DNA from: Clarkia xantiana subsp. parviflora
Taxonomy: Eukaryota; Streptophyta; Magnoliopsida; Myrtales; Onagraceae
Reading direction: 5' to 3'
DNA: 64,000 bases
NCBI GenBank assembly: GCA_036873135.1
Contig: JAPTYO010000008.1
Coordinates: 23,599,001-23,663,000, forward strand
Shown here: piece after piece, positions 58,367-64,000 of the stretch
Layout: each line of letters opens with the position of its first letter
Position numbering within the stretch: position 1 is the stretch's first letter
Position numbers and translations under genes: made by a program
Notes under the pieces: generated by a model
The model's database searches: none
Told to the model about the DNA's origin: nothing
Seen by the model: the letters and a program-made list of their open reading frames with translations, nothing else

Positions 58367-58753
58367 TCAGACTTAAGTGTCCAAGTCTATGACATCTATA
58401 GCATTCTACATTGGATTTAACCTCATCTGCCTTGTCATCTTCATCTCTGATTTGAGCTACTGTCATTTTCTGCCATGATTATTCTTCTTCTTCACGGCTT
58501 TTGTGTCTGAAGTTGCCTCTCACAGCTCCTCATCTTCCTCGATATGAGCCTTTTCCTCTTGTGAAGTGAGCTTCCTCTATTGTCTTTAGGGCTTGCTCTT
58601 CACTTGTTGAACTCTTGTTCAGCTTCTGCTCATGGAGAATGAGATACCTCTGCAACTCATCTAGAGACAGTGTACCAATGTCCTTAGATTCTTTTATGGC
58701 AACCACACAAAATCAAACTTGTGTGGGAGTGATCTTAGAATCTTCTCCATGAT

Positions 58754-59250
58754 TTACTTATCTGTGAGGGTCTCTCCACTGATAAGCAAATCATTGCACA
58801 GCTCCATAATCCTAGTGCAGTAATCTAAAATCTTATCTCTTTCGTTCATATGCAGAATCTCAAATTCTTTCCTTAGAACCTGCAATTGAGCTCGTTGGAT
58901 TCTGACTAAGCCTGGCCCCTTCTTCTTCAGAGAATTCCTTATCTTTTGGGGTTTCTTTGCACAGAATAGTTGACAAAGTGGCTTTGTCAATGGTTTGAAA
59001 TAAGATATTCTTCGCCTTCAAATCAATCAGCTTCCTATTCTTGTATTCCTCTCATTCTGAGCTTCCAATTCCATTTTCTACAACCTCCCAATACTCCTTT
59101 GCTCGAAGGAGATTCTCCATGATTGTGCTTCAGTAACCATAGTAACCAGACCAATAAAACTCTCACCCATTCTGCAGGAATTTTTCGAAATTTTCGATTT
59201 CTAAAACTTTGAGCTCCGATACCAATTGTTAAAGTTGATCTCTCACTCAC
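58754..59250 (-). pseudogene. Copia gag fragments
   Basis: Two frames: an N-terminal part (59035..59250) and a UBN2-like gag part (58754..58990, with LRKEFEILHMNERDKI and YCTRIMELCNDL). Separated by frameshifts. Confidence 0.7.
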
Positions 59251-59511
59251 TTAAGTTACTCACACTCAGTTTAAGACTTATTCGAATCGAAAAACACTCA
59301 ATTTGGATGAAGAATACAGAGCTACTTGCTGTTGAAGAAATAAGGGAATGAATAACTTGATTGATAAGTAAAGAGATTACATTGGCTTTATAGCAACTAC
59401 AACGGAGATAATGTCTCCACCAACATGTCCACTAATTAACCCTAATAAAATCAGCTAATTAAAACGATAAAATTTTCTGCAAAATCCACTGCGAATCTTC
59501 GATCTTCAACA
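59227..59511 (-). repeat. Copia 5' LTR
   Basis: 285 bp, TGTTGAAG...TTTAACA on the minus strand, followed inward by the tRNA-Met-type PBS. No partner LTR in the window. Confidence 0.75.
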
Positions 59512-59795
59512 GATTGAACTGGACCGAAAATGCAGAGCTAAACCGGTTTGCTTAGCCGTTTTCCTTTGAGGCGGTTTGGAAATTAGCAACTAACTTACTA
59601 ACTTTCAAATTCTTGACAGTTTCATTATTGAATCTTGAAACATCTCATGAGAAATTTAGTTGTGACACCCTCCAAATTATTCATTGTTCGTGACATACAA
59701 GAAAGAAATTAAGAAATCGACTCAATATATTGAAGAAATTGCAGGGAATGCAATTTTTTGCAGTATCAATACAATATATCATCAACCAAACCAGC

Positions 59796-62148
59796 CTAAA
59801 CCACTGTCTTGGACGGCAAGGAATTGTCAAAGGTTGTCCCAACATGCTGAATAACGAACCCGTATATCTTCCTCTTGAGCCGCTCAACCTGTCGGTCAAG
59901 TCCCTCGGCTCGAGTCGACACTGCTTGGTCTAACCAGTCATTGACCCGCTTCAAGTGCGATAAAACCGCAGCCACCGAGCCACAATCAAGAGCCACTGCT
60001 CTGCCTTCTCCGCAGAACACCTTAAACCCTGCATCGAGTGATTCCTCGATGAACTGCACGAACCAAATCTTCATCTCCACTTGCAGCTTCTTTCCCATTT
60101 CAATCGTCTCTTTCAGTCCGTATCCGCGGGTCCAAACCACAGAATTCGAGTCCAGACATGAAGTCAAAATCTTAAAATTGTTCTTTGGAGATAGCTTTTT
60201 TGTTGTGTTTTTGGGAACAGTTGAAGAAGGAGGCTGCTCGGTAGTTCGATCGGTAAAGAAGTTGACGATCTCGAGATCAGTGGCAAGAGCGGCTTCCACC
60301 CAAAGTGAGAACTTCGATTTTTCTGCCGAGGCATTGTCAAGATATCCGTTATTAATGATCGAGTCGCACAATGAGGATGCTCCCACTGCATCTTCATAGA
60401 TCGAGAAAAAACGATCGATTGCAGGTAAAGGGTTTTCGGGCTTCGATGTTGCAGACAGTTCGGAAAACATGCTGAAAAATCAAACAATTTTCACAGCAGT
60501 TACGAATCATGTCTTTAAACAGGAGGGGATTTGATTTGAGAAAATGCACCTTAAACTTCGGATGATGGATTCCGTGACAGTTGCCTCCTCCAGTGCTTCA
60601 GCTGCTGCAATGGAGGCTATGGTTTTCCTTTGCATAGCTTCCTGCATATATATTTATACAATGTTCATATCAAAACTATACTCCGACAACTACAACGAAA
60701 GTGATGAACAAAATTGAATCTTTGACTCTGTGGATTGAATTCAGTAATACAATTAATCTCATTATCTCATTATTCAGTACCTTGCCGAGCCTCTCAAGTT
60801 CCACGGAGACAGAGGTCAGAGGAATACTGCCGTCCGTCCATTTCTTCTCATGTACTGTGATTTCAGCCGTTGGATTGTTCGCCTTCTCGATTGGTGGCTT
60901 TGCATTTGTCTTCTCCCTGCTCAGTAACTCGTCGGAGGTGGGTTTCGGGATACCGACATCACTTAGGCGTCTGGATATGGCTTCCTGAATCAAGTCAATC
61001 AGAAATGTACGTTCTTTTAAAAAAAAAAAATTGAAAATTGCTGATTACAAAATAAAACTCTGAAATGAATTTACCTGAGTACGCAAAATTGCCTGCACAT
61101 CGGGTTTGTTCTTGCCGCCGGAGGCCTTCTCCTTTGGCTCCGTGTAAGGAGCCGCGTTCTGGTCGTCCCAGCTCTTTCTGGATGCCTTGGAGGACCCCAC
61201 GATTGCCTCAGAGACCTTCGAGATCCCGCTTGCCATCTTCTTCTTGTTAGCAGAATCGACCATCATTGGAGAAACAGCCACCTTCAGGCCGCTGGACAGC
61301 CTTCTCCCTGGCGACAGAGACACCCTCCGTGGATTAGGAGACGGCTGTCGCCGTGTGTTGGGAGATGGCTGCCGGTACCTTGAGGGGACGATAATGGCGG
61401 GTTCACGAGCTGCCCTTCTGTTCTCCTCTTTGGCTACCGCCAGGCTCGGGACCACGCACTTCGACGGCGCTGGAGATGAAGACCGCCGCGCTTTACTGGC
61501 CGGCGACGGATCCCGCTCTACCGTTGGTGCAGCGGCAACTGCCTTCTTGATGGCGGAAACAGACCTCTTCGCCGCAGCTGGAGACGTAAACCTCGAGGAA
61601 GGCTTCGCCGGAGCTTCGTTGCCCTGCATATTGACGTTGTTCTCCCTCGGAGCAAGCGCCTGTCTAGTTGTTTCTTTGTTCCCGTCAGATTTGTTACCAG
61701 AGAGGTAAACAGCGATTGGATCTGCAGATCCGTGTGTGTCAGAGGCTGGCTGGATCACGAACTCACGCTTGGATGAAGAGATACGGGCGATAAGAGGCTC
61801 GGGACGGCCGACGAAGGGGTGGCGACCGGCGATTGGGCGGATGCCGGAGACCCTCGGCACCGGAGAGTTGAACTCGAAGCGGTCAACATGGACGAACTGA
61901 CCGAGCTGTAGGCGGTTGGAGAGGATGAGATCGGTGTCGCGGTCGGAGAGGGAGACGTAGGTTGAGTTGAGGGAGTCGGAAAGCTGGATGTAGAAACCGT
62001 GATTGGGCCAGAGATCGTCGGGTCCGGCAAGAGCGGGGACGATTCCGACCACCTGGAGGAGGGCGGAGCGGTGCTCGCCGGTGACGCGAGTTGTGGAGTT
62101 CATTGACTGCAGGAGCTTGAGGAGGATGCCCTGTGTGAGAGACGCCAT
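59796..62148 (-). CDS. DUF936 family protein, four exons, intact
   Basis: Exons 61075..62148, 60781..60984, 60550..60641 and 59796..60471; 2046 nt, 681 aa, phases consistent, GT/AG borders throughout. The N-terminus ([37 protein letters not shown], then [12 protein letters not shown] and GRHPFVG) is the hallmark of plant DUF936 proteins. The middle (about 150-340) is Ser/Arg/Pro-rich and likely disordered ([17 protein letters not shown]). The C-terminal third is helical with FFSIYEDA and [15 protein letters not shown]. The family is plant-specific and its biochemical role is not established. This is the only intact host gene in the window; an hAT element begins 223 bp upstream of its start codon. 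Confidence 0.93.
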
Positions 62149-62370
62149 TGTTGTCAGCTGACTAGCTAGAAGGTGAAGTATTTAGAGATGGAGAGAGAGT
62201 GGAGATTGGGATTTGTAGGTTACTGGAGTTACAGGGGGAATGGTGTCCGTTAGGAGATTCAAATTCAAAATTCCGATTATTTTGCCGTTTCTGACATAAT
62301 TGGAGAGAAACCACACAATGCGACGTCGTTTCCTTTGGGGAAAAGGAAACTACACTCGCACAGTTGCACC

Positions 62371-63187
62371 CAGTATTATCAGAACCAGACCGGACCGGCG
62401 TTCCGACCGGGTTCGAACCGGACCGGCACCTTTAACGGTCCGGTTCAAGCAAATCCGGAGGATGTAAGTGAACCCGGTTCTATATCCAATTTTTTGGAGA
62501 ACCGGCCGGTTCTGAGCGGACCGGCCGGTTCCCCGGTTCAAGGTTCAAAACACAAAAAAAAAAATAAAAAATCAATCAATCAATAAATCACTAGGAAGAG
62601 CGCCGCAAGAAACCTTACATCCAGAGTGCAAACACAGAACAAAGGGACTGCAAGAAGACCAAGAACGAAAAATAGAAATAGAGAAAATCACAAGTTCCCG
62701 CTGCATCAAGTTCCCCTCCTTCACGCGTGGCTGTCCTCGTTTGAGATGGGTCGAATTGGTGGCTAGGAAGAGGAAGTCTGTGAGGAGGACCTTGACCATG
62801 AAAATAGAAATGGAGAAAATCACTTTTGAACGGTGGGATGAGGTGAGATAGAGGAGAAGGTTTTCTTTATGCAAATCTGCAAAATCACATGGGGGGAGGG
62901 GAGGGGAGGGATGGAGCCTCTATACGGCTGTCTTTGCTAGAGGGGAAAAATAGAGGGGAAACAGAACAGGGTTTACTTTATATTAGCTTTTTGGCTTGGG
63001 CTTTATTAGAAAAATTATTAGGTTGAGACCTGAGATGGGCTGGGCTAACTACTTTTTAGAAAAATAATAATAATATGTATTGTGATGTAGACCAGCAACT
63101 GAACCGGGTTCGAACCCGGTTCGACCGTCCAGACCGGGGATCGGCAGCCTCGTCGGTTCGACGTCCGGTCCGGTCCTGATAACACTG
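62371..63187. mobile_element. Non-autonomous hAT element with 8-bp TSD
   Basis: 817 bp. Terminal inverted repeats CAGTATTATCAG ... CTGATAACACTG continue with many ACCGG/GGACCGG subterminal repeats on both sides (62386..62545 and 63100..63178). GTTGCACC at 62363..62370 and 63188..63195 is the 8-bp target duplication typical of hAT. No transposase; the middle holds ordinary sequence with no supported gene. Confidence 0.92.
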
Positions 63188-63195
63188 GTTGCACC

Positions 63196-64000
63196 TTCTT
63201 TGCTGCAACATTAGTTGAAGGAATGTGATTCGAGTCTAAGTCGAGTTTAGCCTTCTTGAACATCACTCGATAATAAATTTTTAAACTGGAGTTTGAATTC
63301 TTTTAAAGGCAAACTTTGCTTGTATCCAAATTCGATAAAATCGATTTCGAGTTGGCTCGTAAAACTATTACACATCACATGTTAACATTTTCTTATCACT
63401 ACTACGTTAGTCGGACCTTAAATAATTTTTTGAGCTTATTTACTTAAGTAATATAATTCTAGTAATATATAATATAATAATAGGTAGAGAATGATGCACT
63501 AATCAAGGCAAATTAAATTATTACAATAAAATATTTAGTTTTCAAAAGGATTATAAATTATAAAAGTGGGTTTGAAAAAGAATAAAGTATAATAATGAGT
63601 TTGATGAATAGAGTTTAGTAAAATGTTTTTACACATATAAGCTCTCGTTTAGGCACGCGAGTAGTTTAAGTCGAAGTATTATTAAGTTTAACCTCGTACT
63701 GTCCATAAAATTTAAATGAAACTCATTCTACTAAAAAATTTCAAATCGAATTCGAGCTATAACCGAGTCTATCTCGAAAATCTCACAAATAGATAAGATT
63801 ACTTATATATATATATATATATATATATATTTAACTTTCGTCAATGTACCCCTTTTCAAGTACATGTCAATTAAAAAAATAAATAAATTTGCATATACAT
63901 CACTGTATTCAACATGTTATTAAATGCATCATTTTTTTCTATTGTTATATGCATAATTATGTTGTACTATATTTCTCAATGATCAATCATAGCTGTAAAA
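63196..64000. other. AT-rich intergenic DNA
   Basis: A TA dinucleotide run lies at about 63805..63830. Nothing else recognised. Confidence 0.5.

Larger units (their letters stand above)
55965..59511 (-). mobile_element. Ty1/Copia relic, truncated before reverse transcriptase
   Basis: Minus strand. It reads 5' LTR (59227..59511), PBS complementary to initiator tRNA-Met (TTGGTATCGGAGC), gag (59250..58750), knuckle, protease (about 58366..57944), integrase (about 57900..57140 and 56405..56060, e.g. CIFTGINEESKAYKLYN) and the INT-RT linker (YEEVEGLPRTSRYVERH) at about 55970..56080. RT, RNase H and the 3' LTR are missing. Many stops and frameshifts. A Tat-type solo LTR is inserted at 56406..57136. 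Confidence 0.85.

Noticed and set aside
61187..61708. 173-aa ORF antisense to DUF936 exon 1
   Set aside because: Codon-bias shadow of the Ser/Arg/Pro-rich exon.

Overview
This is a stretch of nuclear DNA from a flowering plant, almost certainly a eudicot; I cannot name the genus. The evidence is spliced plant genes with AT-rich introns (a DUF936-family gene and a decayed BURP-domain gene), Ty3/Gypsy elements of the Tat lineage (two RNase H domains, antisense ORFs), a Ty1/Copia relic, Helitron termini, MITEs and hAT/Mutator-type elements. Most of the window is nested mobile DNA.

Layout. Element B (<1..10279, minus strand, 3' LTR cut by the window edge) carries gag, protease and a second gag-like module, but no reverse transcriptase or integrase. 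10.3-21.6 kb is AT-rich host-like DNA with Helitron ends, a Mutator-type foldback element, a miRNA-precursor-like hairpin, a BURP pseudogene and a nested MITE pair. Element A (21592..32484, plus, TSD GGATA) carries an intact 1300-aa PR-RT-RNaseH-RNaseH-IN ORF but no gag; its LTRs and about 1.85 kb of 3' internal DNA are nearly identical to those of B. 32.5-41 kb is AT-rich with Helitron-like units. A truncated relative (D) lies at about 41.0-43.0 kb. Element C (44787..55314, plus, TSD ATATA) is a second gag-less pol element of a different subfamily, with one frameshift in integrase. 55.3-59.5 kb holds a Copia remnant with a Tat-type solo LTR inserted in it (TSD AGCAA). The only intact host gene is a four-exon DUF936 gene (59796..62148, minus), with a non-autonomous hAT (62371..63187, 8-bp TSD) just upstream.

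How it may work together. A and B look like complementary halves of one retrotransposon: B makes Gag and protease, A makes protease, RT, RNase H and integrase, and they share LTR, PPT and 3' region. A, B and C all carry, convergent to gag/pol, a five-exon (four-exon in C) antisense gene for a coiled-coil protein. It is intact across splice phases in A and B, and in those two a Transposase_28-like ORF sits inside its first intron. Between the two convergent genes A and B carry arrays of hairpins whose stems vary while a 12-nt loop stays constant. The split gag/pol pair, the intron-borne ORF and the hairpin arrays are the observations most worth pursuing.
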